This document shows positions 1-5,234 of a stretch of 5,234 bases of DNA, in pieces. The DNA lies in NCBI GenBank assembly GCA_902476295.1, contig CABSDC010000129.1, positions 1-5,234 of the forward strand, written 5' to 3'. Within the stretch, counting starts at the first letter, position 1. Each line of letters opens with the position of its first letter. Position numbers and translations under genes: made by a program. The DNA is from SFTJ01 sp905210415 (GTDB lineage Bacteria; Bacteroidota; Bacteroidia; Bacteroidales; Muribaculaceae). The notes below the pieces were generated by a model, which made no database searches, was not told the origin of the DNA, and worked only from the letters and a program-made list of their open reading frames with translations.

Positions 1-1
1 C

Positions 2-2233
2 TCCTCGCCCGACACACACTGCACCATCAGAGTGGACATGCGCGAGGTGTTTGACGCATTCAACAAGCAAGGCGTTTTTGTCACCGCCACTGGCGACTCT
101 ATCTATTCCGATGAGTTTACGGGCGTGTGGGTGCTTGGCAACGTGGCGCCACTATCGTGGGAACAATCGCCGCTATCGTCAAGCAATCGCATGAAGCTTC
201 GTCCATCGGGCGATGAAGGGTTCTATGAACTCGACATCACTTTTGCGCCATCGGAATACTTGCGCCGAACTCAATTCTTTGGCTGGAAAGGCGAGAAACC
301 CCACCCCGAATTTCCCGAAATCATGAGCGACGACCTGTTGGTCGACGCCCTCTACAATATGGCCATCAGCACCATCAGCGAAAGCGATTTCTCGGAGCTC
401 AGCGTCAGTCAAGCCTCCCTCGCCACCGTTCTTATGCTTGCCGACGTAAAGCCTGAGATTTGCCAACGCATCTTGCGCAGCAAAGTGCACGACTACGTCA
501 TCGAGCAAGACCATGTGGGCCGATTCACTTTCCCCGTGGTGAACGACCGTCTCATCTGGGCTGCTGCAGCTTGGCAAGTGTATTGCACCACTGGCGACAC
601 CGCATGGCTGAGATACATACAGAAAGTGATCACCCACACATTAGATGTGGTGAACCCGATAATTTTCTGCGACCAACTATATATGGTGCACGGCTGCGAC
701 AGCTATTCCTCACCCGAAGCACAATATCCACAATGGATGCAGCCAAAAGACTATTTCGAAAGCATCAAACTAAGCAACAATGTCACCTATGCCTATTGCT
801 ACTATGTGCTATCGCTTATCGACGACGAACTGGAGATTGACGACTCTGAGCACTACTACGTCTACCAACGCGTGAAAGACAGCATCAACCAAATGATGTG
901 GAACGAGCATCTCGGACGCTATTGCTCATTCTTGATGCACGAGGCATTCCCTATGCAATCCGGCACCACGTGCAACATCGCTCAGGCGGCAGCAGTGCTG
1001 CTGGGAATTGCCGACGACGACCGCGCCGCCACGCTATTGGCTCGCACCCCATTCTACACCACTGGCATACCCACGGTGTATCCATCCAACGCCACTACCC
1101 CCGACGGTGGTCAGCGTCCTTTTGTGCAAGGAATGTGGAATCTCGCCGCAGCAATCACAGGCAATCATAATATGCTCCACAACGGACTGGCTGCAATATA
1201 TCGCTCGGTGGCCTTCAACGGCTTTGGCAACGGCAGCACTGGCGAACGCATCCTCAACGCTTGCGCCACTGCAGCCATGACGATCAAGATTACCGCGGGC
1301 ATCACCATATCGCCAGAGGGTGTAGAGTTTAACCCCGTTGTACCCGACTGCTTCCCAAGCGACAAGATTATCAAGAACTTCCGCTATCGAGATGCCACAT
1401 TCGACATCACCATTCACGGCACAGGATCGTGGATTGAGAAATTTGCCATCGACGGCGAGGAATGCAACACCAATTTCATCCCAGCCGACGAGAAGGGGCA
1501 TCACAACATCAACATCACACTGTCGAAAGCCAAGAATTTGCCTACGCAACAAATCAACATTTCCACGCCGACACTACGCCCCGCGACTCCTATGGTGCAA
1601 TGGAATGGCGATAGCGCAGTTATCGTCAACCACAACCCGAAGTACAACTACTCGGTGACCATCAACAATCGCACTTTCTCGGGCGTGCATCGCGTGTTTG
1701 CGCTGCCACAAACCGACGACCCGATAAACGTGGTGTATGTCACCACCCGCAACGGACTGGCTATGAGCCACGCCTCACAACCGCACATCATCACCACACG
1801 ACCAAGCCTCAGCGAATATCCGCTCCACCGATTTGCCAAGGCTGGCACCACACTATTCTCCGGGAAATCGGCTCGTCAAGTAGTGCAATTTGATGCTATG
1901 CACAATATCACCATCACCATCGACGCATTCGCTCCCGAGGCAGGCAACTACTACATCGACCTTCTGTATAGCAACGGCTCATCAACAGTGAGCGTTACGC
2001 CTATCAGCAAAGTGTGGGTCAACACCCACGAGCAAGACGTGCTCGTATTGCCGCAACAAGGCTACAAGCAGTGGCGCACATTCTCCTACAGCAATATGAT
2101 AGAAGTACCTTTGCTGCGCGGACACAACGCCATACGCCTGCAATACGCCCTTGCTGGCAACAATTATCTGAAATCATCCATGGCCACACAGCCCACCGTG
2201 CTGCTCCGCACCCTCCGCCTCATCAAGAAATAG
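2..2233 (+). CDS. Six-hairpin glycosidase-type multidomain protein, 5' partial
   Basis: The frame is open from base 2 to the TAG at 2231-2233 with no stop upstream. The GTG at 32 lies inside a conserved-looking beta strand (TIRVDMREV), so it is probably not the start and the gene begins outside the window. Residues below count from that GTG. Residues 1-90 resemble the small beta-sandwich module of Bacteroidota glycosidases (VDMRE, then GNVAPLSWEQ). Residues 100-430 look like an (alpha/alpha)6 barrel related to MGH1-like and debranching-type hydrolases: NDRLIWAAAAWQVYCTTGD at 171-189, QWMQPKDYFES at 234-244, and GIPTVYP with RPFVQGMWNLAAA at 345-374. Residues 430-510 form a beta-rich domain. 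Residues 630-733 look like a CBM-type sandwich (YYIDLLYSNG, then LLRGHNAIRLQY). By family it should act on a glycan and be exported; substrate and catalytic residues cannot be assigned, and any signal peptide is outside the window. It is GC-rich, unlike its right-hand neighbours. A convergent locus ends 21 bases downstream. Confidence 0.8.
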   Translation, partial: SSPDTHCTIRVDMREVFDAFNKQGVFVTATGDSIYSDEFTGVWVLGNVAPLSWEQSPLSSSNRMKLRPSGDEGFYELDITFAPSEYLRRTQFFGWKGEKPHPEFPEIMSDDLLVDALYNMAISTISESDFSELSVSQASLATVLMLADVKPEICQRILRSKVHDYVIEQDHVGRFTFPVVNDRLIWAAAAWQVYCTTGDTAWLRYIQKVITHTLDVVNPIIFCDQLYMVHGCDSYSSPEAQYPQWMQPKDYFESIKLSNNVTYAYCYYVLSLIDDELEIDDSEHYYVYQRVKDSINQMMWNEHLGRYCSFLMHEAFPMQSGTTCNIAQAAAVLLGIADDDRAATLLARTPFYTTGIPTVYPSNATTPDGGQRPFVQGMWNLAAAITGNHNMLHNGLAAIYRSVAFNGFGNGSTGERILNACATAAMTIKITAGITISPEGVEFNPVVPDCFPSDKIIKNFRYRDATFDITIHGTGSWIEKFAIDGEECNTNFIPADEKGHHNINITLSKAKNLPTQQINISTPTLRPATPMVQWNGDSAVIVNHNPKYNYSVTINNRTFSGVHRVFALPQTDDPINVVYVTTRNGLAMSHASQPHIITTRPSLSEYPLHRFAKAGTTLFSGKSARQVVQFDAMHNITITIDAFAPEAGNYYIDLLYSNGSSTVSVTPISKVWVNTHEQDVLVLPQQGYKQWRTFSYSNMIEVPLLRGHNAIRLQYALAGNNYLKSSMATQPTVLLRTLRLIKK

Positions 2234-2386
2234 CACCTTCGCCTTTGGGCAACATCACAAATTAATGTAGTTTATCGGATTCTGTCCGCAAGTCACGGTA
2301 TTCTTTATACTTCGGTTGAGATATTTCGATTTTTCATCCTGTACTCCCTCAAACTCTATGCGTCCCTTATACTCAATCGAGTGATA

Positions 2387-2389
2387 TCA
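2387..2389 (-). other. In-frame TGA replacing a conserved Trp
   Basis: The codons here are AAA CCG GAA AGA TGA TAT CAC. Relatives I recall read FKPERW at this point, so TGG to TGA by a single G-to-A change is the simplest explanation. The frame stays open for 43 further codons, and those codons encode the family's expected C-terminus. An intact Trp elsewhere in this gene (HHAW) uses TGG, and other genes in the window also use TGG, so there is no sign of a recoded TGA. Confidence 0.7.
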
Positions 2390-2895
2390 TCTTTCCGGTT
2401 TAAACACGGCTCGCACGATTCCTCGGCAAATCGCTAATACATGCGTGGCACGCCTTGCACGATTGATATTGATTCTCCAATAATGCCTCGTGGCATCATA
2501 TATATCTGCTCTCTGATTGTTTACATATGTCTTATTGATATTGATACAGATAATTTTATCTTCTTTAGCCAACTCAATTTCTTTACAATCATAAAGTGTG
2601 GAAATCTCATCAACCGACTTTATTCCACGATTCCAAGCATGGTGACCGGCAACAACATTCGAAAGCACCTTTTCGAGATTAAACTCCTGATAAGTTAGAA
2701 AGTCTATTAGTGTACTTTCTATCTCAAACGCAACATCCTGCGAGATACCATGTCTAACGATGTAGTGTTTCACGTCCAATCCCAAACTGCGAATTTCTCT
2801 GATAGTATCAAGTTTAAGCGATGCTCTATCGCCAGACACAGCTTCCTCAACGTGATTGAACACACGATTTCCCTGACCCTCTCCGACATAGAAAA

Positions 2896-2898
2896 TTT
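2896..2898 (-). other. Frameshift site in the GIY-YIG gene
   Basis: The minus strand reads GACAGCAAATTTTC. Restoring one A (AAAA instead of AAA) gives D-S-K-I-F-Y-V-G, which joins the VDPRD half to the FYVGEG half without loss of any expected residue. A lost C (AGC CAA, giving S-Q-I-F) would also work. The lesion falls between the two signature strands of the GIY-YIG domain, so an unshifted product would stop early and lack the second half of the active site. Confidence 0.75.
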
Positions 2899-3002
2899 GC
2901 TGTCGCGAGGATCCACCAAAACATACACATAATGCCCGATATTCTCAATCACTGCTTGCGAAAAACTTATCATCTTTTATCTCTTTATATTCCATTTTAT
3001 TC

Positions 3003-3518
3003 TTATTTCAAAACTTTTCCATGTATCCTGTATTCAACAGACACATCATTATCAGAATTAGACTTTTCAACTAAGCGATTGGCACAACCTCTATCCTTAT
3101 ACCCCGGACTTAAAGTATATATATCTTCCCCAGCCTCTGTCTTTGTTCTAATAAAATAGCATTTACAAGTTTTGGCATTATGGATATTTGGTCTACTCGG
3201 CCTACCAAGCCTTTTATATAAAATACATATCGGCTCACTCATATACGTATGCTTATAAAACTTGCACAGCATGCAATTATAAATCTTTACCCCACGCTTA
3301 TTCAGTTCCAACATAGCCCAAGTCCAATTAATTGGTTCATCTGAAATAACCAAATTATAATTTGGCGGGAATTTTTTCTCAACTGGCGTGTGGCAACTCA
3401 GAGTCTCATACTTGATACAACCATTATCCGTGATTCCAAAAACATACTTGTTCTTAAGTACAATATTTTTACTGTTCTCTAAACTACATTTTTTTATTAA
3501 AGTTATAGAATACAACAT
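3003..3518 (-). CDS. C-terminal part of a CoiA-like protein, frame-separated from its N-terminal part
   Basis: This frame has an ATG at 3518, but its first ten residues (MLYSITLIKK) are only the out-of-frame reading of the end of the upstream gene. From KKCSLEN onward it looks like the missing C-terminal half of that protein. It contains a beta-rich stretch (KYVFGITDNG) and then a cysteine cluster: NCMLCKFYK at about 81-89, PICILYKRLG at about 96-105 and AKTCKCYF at about 114-121. This resembles the C-terminal zinc-ribbon of Bacteroidota CoiA-like proteins and is likely a structural metal site (family knowledge, not shown). The remaining 50 residues are hydrophilic and not recognised. The gene overlaps the upstream frame by 35 bases and ends 29 bases before the GIY-YIG start codon. 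It could be expressed as a fusion by slippage at the A7 run, made separately from ATG 3518 by translational coupling, or be the dead half of a pseudogene. I favour a split single gene. Confidence 0.65.
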   Translation of the reverse strand: MLYSITLIKKCSLENSKNIVLKNKYVFGITDNGCIKYETLSCHTPVEKKFPPNYNLVISDEPINWTWAMLELNKRGVKIYNCMLCKFYKHTYMSEPICILYKRLGRPSRPNIHNAKTCKCYFIRTKTEAGEDIYTLSPGYKDRGCANRLVEKSNSDNDVSVEYRIHGKVLK

Positions 3519-4137
3519 TTGTGGCTTTATCTATATAACGGCTACACGATCCTATCTGAGCTCCATCCAATATACAGCTTTTCACAATCTTATTAATATC
3601 TTCCTCTGAACGTATCTTAACTTCTATAATCCTATTGTCTGAAGATATTTTTTCTTCTGTAGATTTGTGGGTAACAAAAATTTCAATCAAAATTGGATCT
3701 CTTCGCGGATATTTGGATGAGCGCAACAATAAATCCGCAACAAAACCATCACATCGAACCTCCTCTTCACATATATCGTAAAATTTACGTATATCAAACG
3801 ACTTTGTCGCTCTTTCCTCACATCGTTTTCCATACCCAAATGGGCATTCACTAGTGCATAAATGAATTGGTCTATATCTTATTTCAAACGACTCAGAGGC
3901 CAAAAACGCATCTTTAATACGAGCCTTTGCCACCTTATGCAAATACGTCTCATAGTTACAATTTGCATCTGCCTTGTGGGCAAAATGCCATCGTCGTCTA
4001 GCACCCATATGTGGGACCATTTCATGCCCACAACATGGGCAAGTGTATGTCTCTTCACGAACCGCCTGGTCAACATGAATAAGCGTCCCCGAAGAGTCTA
4101 CGGCATAACTATAATCTTGTTCCAGAGTCTTTTTCAT
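3484..4137 (-). CDS. CoiA-like competence/nuclease-family protein, N-terminal part ending at a frameshift
   Basis: I chose the ATG at 4137 (MKKTLEQDYSYAVDSSG) because family members begin with a short leader before the SYAVD strand. ATG 4143 lies two codons upstream, and an in-frame start at 4206 would add 23 unlike residues. Residues 1-217 count from 4137. A zinc-finger-like segment, YTCPCCGHEM at about 31-40, leads into RRWHFAHK and YETYLHKVAK (about 48-71), the CoiA-family HFAH and E-x-x-LH pattern. A PD-(D/E)XK-like core follows: FVADLLL near 132-138 and PILIEIFVTHKS near 148-159. CoiA proteins in Gram-positive competence are linked to processing of incoming or recombining DNA; Bacteroidota relatives have no tested role that I know of. 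The frame ends VVFYNFNKKM then TAG, just after an A7 run, and the expected C-terminal domain continues in the +1 frame. Removing one A gives a 377-residue protein. It may share a transcript with the exported-protein gene 78 bases upstream. Confidence 0.78.
   Translation of the reverse strand: MKKTLEQDYSYAVDSSGTLIHVDQAVREETYTCPCCGHEMVPHMGARRRWHFAHKADANCNYETYLHKVAKARIKDAFLASESFEIRYRPIHLCTSECPFGYGKRCEERATKSFDIRKFYDICEEEVRCDGFVADLLLRSSKYPRRDPILIEIFVTHKSTEEKISSDNRIIEVKIRSEEDINKIVKSCILDGAQIGSCSRYIDKATNVVFYNFNKKM
3489..3495 (-). other. A7 homopolymer at the frame break of the CoiA-like gene
   Basis: The minus strand reads AAT AAA AAA ATG TAG. One A fewer gives AAT AAA AAA TGT AGT, which joins N-K-K to C-S-L-E-N and opens the frame to 3003. 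A -1 ribosomal slip would give N-K-K-N-V-V and stop at once, so only a +1 (or -2) event, or a transcript lacking one A, restores the protein. Runs of seven or more A are also common sites of sequencing and replication indels. Confidence 0.7.
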
Positions 4138-4215
4138 AAGCATTATTTTTTTGTATTTGCCTAACCTTGAGCAAACAAATAGACTCTTTTCTTCCGGCAA
4201 AAGCACAACATGCCA

Positions 4216-4785
4216 TTAAATATCACCTAATTCTTGCTGTATTTTGTCTTCTATATTCAACGTATCACGATATCGAATCATAACCATTCCCGAATTGTAT
4301 TCTTGACCTTTCTCAATCGACAAGTCAATTTCACCACCAGCAACGCTCCATGAAGAACCCCACACTACAGTTCCCTGATTCAATTCATACATTAACGACG
4401 TATTACTCTCAACAATAGAAGGATTATACTCCTTGCAGAAAGTTGTTTTCCCGTATTTGCGAGTATATAATTCTTTATAGTGGTCATACGTTTTCACCAA
4501 CATATTCCAGTCCTCACTGGTATCAAATAACACGAGTACACCGTATACGTTGTTGCCATCTTGCGTTGCTCCAACACAAACAGTAGAATTGCGTCCTGTG
4601 AAATCTCCAATAAAAAATGACGCATTCTTATCTGAACCAACATTTGTAAAACCTTTTGCCGTCAACTTTGCGCAAAACTCTTTCATACTTCCAGTGATAG
4701 GAATTCCTTTAAATAACAGATGTTCCTGTGCCATGCAAGTGAGCATAACGCTCATTGCAAAAATAACTGATATTGCCTTTTTCAT
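4216..4785 (-). CDS. Small exported protein of unknown function (Bacteroidales family)
   Basis: The 189-residue protein starts with a clear export signal: MKK, then a hydrophobic stretch AISVIFAMSVMLT, then CMAQEH. Cleavage after CMA by signal peptidase I fits best. LTC could be a weak lipobox, in which case Cys17 would be lipidated and the protein membrane-anchored. The mature part begins LLFKGIPITGSMKEFCAKL (about 23-41), then FFIGDFTGRNSTVCVGAT, VYGVLVLFDTSEDW, YDHYKELYTRKYG, GTVVWGSSWSV and MVMIRYRD. I recognise this as a Bacteroidales hypothetical-protein pattern with an alternating alpha/beta look, but know no function for it. Residues 40-189 contain no enzyme motif that I can see. It ends 78 bases before the CoiA-like start on the same strand and begins the minus-strand cluster. 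Its start context (accgatATG) has no Shine-Dalgarno sequence, as is usual in this phylum. The frame is intact, unlike its two downstream neighbours. Confidence 0.8.
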   Translation of the reverse strand: MKKAISVIFAMSVMLTCMAQEHLLFKGIPITGSMKEFCAKLTAKGFTNVGSDKNASFFIGDFTGRNSTVCVGATQDGNNVYGVLVLFDTSEDWNMLVKTYDHYKELYTRKYGKTTFCKEYNPSIVESNTSLMYELNQGTVVWGSSWSVAGGEIDLSIEKGQEYNSGMVMIRYRDTLNIEDKIQQELGDI

Positions 4786-4847
4786 ATCGGTTGATTTTTA
4801 GTTTATTAATTTCTCTAAACGACTATATTTCTTATTCATACCACATC

Positions 4848-4876
4848 ACGCAACGTCAATTATTTCGATGTTGCGT
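4848..4876. repeat. Inverted repeat, 10-base arms
   Basis: The left arm ACGCAACGTC (4848-4857) pairs with the right arm GATGTTGCGT (4867-4876) across a 9-base A/T-rich loop. Nine of ten pairs are Watson-Crick, and the tenth is G-U in a plus-strand RNA but A-C in a minus-strand RNA. No T-run follows on either side, so it is unlikely to be a standard terminator. It lies 63 bases upstream of the exported-protein start codon, where a dimeric regulator could bind. Function is inferred only. Confidence 0.5.
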
Positions 4877-4890
4877 AACCAGTATGCAAT

Positions 4891-4930
4891 ATTCGCAAAT
4901 TTTCACTACATTTGCAAATAATTTGCTTGC
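4891..4930. repeat. ATTTGCAAAT palindrome with two related copies
   Basis: A perfect 10-base palindrome ATTTGCAAAT lies at 4910-4919. ATTCGCAAAT at 4891-4900 differs by one base, and ATTTGCTTGC at 4921-4930 repeats the left half. The palindrome overlaps a TACATTTG box, a layout typical of an operator, but short A/T-rich words like these can also arise by chance. Confidence 0.35.
4907..4914 (+). promoter_or_regulatory. Candidate Bacteroidota -7 box TACATTTG (distal)
   Basis: It matches the Bacteroidota -7 consensus TAnnTTTG exactly and points toward the flavoprotein gene, but would give a leader of roughly 170 bases. I see no convincing TTTG -33 element at the usual distance upstream. Confidence 0.3.
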
Positions 4931-5030
4931 AATCTCCTAAAAATTAGCCACAAAACGCATTTTCGTTTATTCAATCCAACAATCCTTTCCCTTTTCGACC
5001 CGAAAACTCTCAATATTAATAAGTTTTTTG

Positions 5031-5038
5031 TATATTTG
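5031..5038 (+). promoter_or_regulatory. Candidate Bacteroidota -7 box TATATTTG for the NfnA-like gene
   Basis: TATATTTG matches the TAnnTTTG consensus exactly and lies 50 bases before the ATG at 5089, which would give a leader of about 40-45 bases, a typical length. No clear TTTG -33 element is visible about 20 bases upstream, so the call rests on the -7 box and its position. Confidence 0.5.
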
Positions 5039-5088
5039 TTGGTTATTATCACATTAATTTAAAAAGCGAAATTTACATAACCGACGAA

Positions 5089-5234
5089 ATGAACAAAATA
5101 GTAAGCAAAGAATACTTTTCTGAAAAAGTTGTAAAGATGGAAGTCGAAGCACCCCTAATCGCTAAATCGCGTCGTGCAGGCCACTTCGTGATAGTGCGCT
5201 GCGGCGAACATGGCGAACGTATTCCACTTACCAT
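5089..5234 (+). CDS. Sulfide/dihydroorotate dehydrogenase-like FAD/NAD-binding subunit (NfnA/SudB/PyrK family), 3' partial
   Basis: Only the first 48 residues are in the window. They read MNKIVSKEYFSEKVVKMEV, then EAPLIAKSRRAGHFVIVRC and GERIPLT. This is the N-terminal FAD-binding beta-barrel of the ferredoxin-NADP reductase fold as found in NfnA, SudB and PyrK proteins. The GHFVIVR strand and the R-I-P-L-T motif, which contacts FAD in the family, are both present. In the family this subunit carries FAD, an NAD(H) site and a C-terminal 2Fe-2S cluster, all beyond the window except the first part of the FAD site. It normally pairs with a glutamate-synthase-like large subunit in a cytoplasmic enzyme that moves electrons between ferredoxin, NADH and NADPH; that partner would be expected just downstream. 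NfnA and SudB cannot be told apart from this fragment. The ATG at 5089 has no Shine-Dalgarno sequence and follows a good -7 box. Confidence 0.85.
   Translation, partial: MNKIVSKEYFSEKVVKMEVEAPLIAKSRRAGHFVIVRCGEHGERIPLT

Larger units (their letters stand above)
2255..2973 (-). pseudogene. GIY-YIG (LEM-3-like, COG3680-type) nuclease-family gene with frameshift and internal stop
   Basis: Two frames join into one recognisable protein. The first starts at ATG 2973 (MISFSQAVIENIGHYVYVLV) and loses homology after VDPRDSK. The match resumes in another frame as IFYVGEGQGNRVFNHVEEA, so one base is missing near 2896-2898. That second frame runs to a TGA at 2387-2389 right after VFKPER, where relatives I recall carry Trp. 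Reading on in the same frame gives 43 more residues, including KSKYLNRSI and NPINYINL, to a TGA at 2255-2257. The rebuilt protein is 239 residues, close to my recollection of the family's usual length. The GIY and YIG counterparts are VYV (about 16-18) and YVG (about 29-31), R37 is the likely catalytic Arg, and E84 or E86 the likely metal-binding Glu. Residues from about 105 form the family's second domain (VVAGHHAWNRGIKSVDEI, ATRHYWRININRA). A gene caller would find only bits, for example 2387-2863 from a GTG that is really an internal Val. The gene follows the CoiA-like gene by 29 bases on the same strand. Confidence 0.82.
4786..5088. other. Divergent intergenic region
   Basis: This AT-rich stretch separates the minus-strand exported-protein gene from the plus-strand flavoprotein gene. 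I find no coding frame in it that resembles a protein. It holds one inverted repeat (4848-4876), a palindrome with two related words (4891-4930) and two rightward TAnnTTTG boxes, each listed separately. I could not find a good TAnnTTTG box facing left for the exported-protein gene; the nearest candidate on that strand is the imperfect TAATTTTT at 4940-4947. Confidence 0.7.

Noticed and set aside
179..637. Open minus-strand frame of 152 codons opposite the glycosidase gene
   Set aside because: It is antisense to a well-supported domain, has no recognisable motif, and comes from the GC-rich codon pattern of the real gene.
1034..1552. Open minus-strand frame of 172 codons opposite the glycosidase gene
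   Set aside because: It is a codon-bias shadow with low-complexity Ala/Val/Gly content and no family resemblance.
2238..2254. GCCTTTGGGC as a terminator between the convergent genes
   Set aside because: The stem would be only three pairs and no T-run follows on either strand.
2387..2389. Selenocysteine or a TGA-as-Trp genetic code
   Set aside because: The same gene also has a frameshift, other Trp codons in the window are TGG, no selenocysteine function is known for this family, and a TGA serves as the final stop at 2255-2257.
2441..2698. Open plus-strand frame of 85 codons in the AT-rich region
   Set aside because: It is antisense to the second domain of the GIY-YIG gene and is made of low-complexity Ile/Leu/Phe runs.
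2387..2863. Free-standing 158-residue gene starting at GTG 2863
   Set aside because: The supposed start lies in the middle of the GIY-YIG domain (RVFNHVEEA), the other half of the signature is just upstream in another frame, and homology continues past its stop.
3484..3500. Programmed -1 ribosomal frameshift on the A-run
   Set aside because: A -1 slip leads to N-K-K-N-V-V followed by a stop; only +1 or -2 reaches the C-terminal frame.
4143..4206. Start of the CoiA-like gene at 4206
   Set aside because: The extra N-terminal residues do not resemble the family, and ATG 4137 or 4143 places the conserved SYAVD strand at the usual distance from the N-terminus.

Overview
The window looks like chromosomal DNA of a Bacteroidota member, most likely of the order Bacteroidales (Bacteroides, Prevotella or Muribaculaceae type). 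The reasons are start codons without Shine-Dalgarno sequences, two TAnnTTTG boxes matching the Bacteroidota -7 promoter element, a multidomain carbohydrate-active protein, and an NfnA/SudB-like flavoprotein gene start of the kind common in gut Bacteroidales. No species can be named from sequence alone.

Layout. (1) Bases 2-2233 (+) hold the 3' part of a GC-rich gene for a large six-hairpin glycosidase-type protein with beta-sandwich modules at both ends; its 5' end lies outside the window. (2) From about 2234 the DNA becomes clearly AT-rich. Three loci there lie on the minus strand and read, in transcription order, as follows: a small exported protein (4785-4216), a CoiA-like zinc-ribbon/nuclease-fold protein split into two overlapping frames (4137-3484 and 3518-3003), and a GIY-YIG nuclease-family gene (2973-2255) carrying a frameshift and an in-frame TGA. 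(3) A 303-base divergent intergenic region (4786-5088) holds an inverted repeat, a palindrome with two related words, and two candidate -7 boxes facing right. (4) At 5089 (+) a housekeeping gene starts, the FAD/NAD-binding subunit of an NfnAB or sulfide-dehydrogenase-like flavoenzyme, and runs off the window.

The main result is that two adjacent genes for predicted nucleic-acid-acting proteins each carry a one-base length change that breaks an otherwise well-preserved reading frame. In the GIY-YIG gene one base appears to be missing (an A4 run reduced to A3) and a conserved Trp codon is TGA; its full 239-residue sequence can still be rebuilt, including 43 residues beyond the TGA. In the CoiA-like gene there is one extra A in an A7 run, and removing it rebuilds a 377-residue protein. 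This could be an accessory nuclease cassette in early decay, expression through transcriptional slippage at the A7 run, or (for the indels) sequencing or assembly error. The window alone cannot separate these. I see no CRISPR array, tRNA, rRNA, transposase or integrase here.
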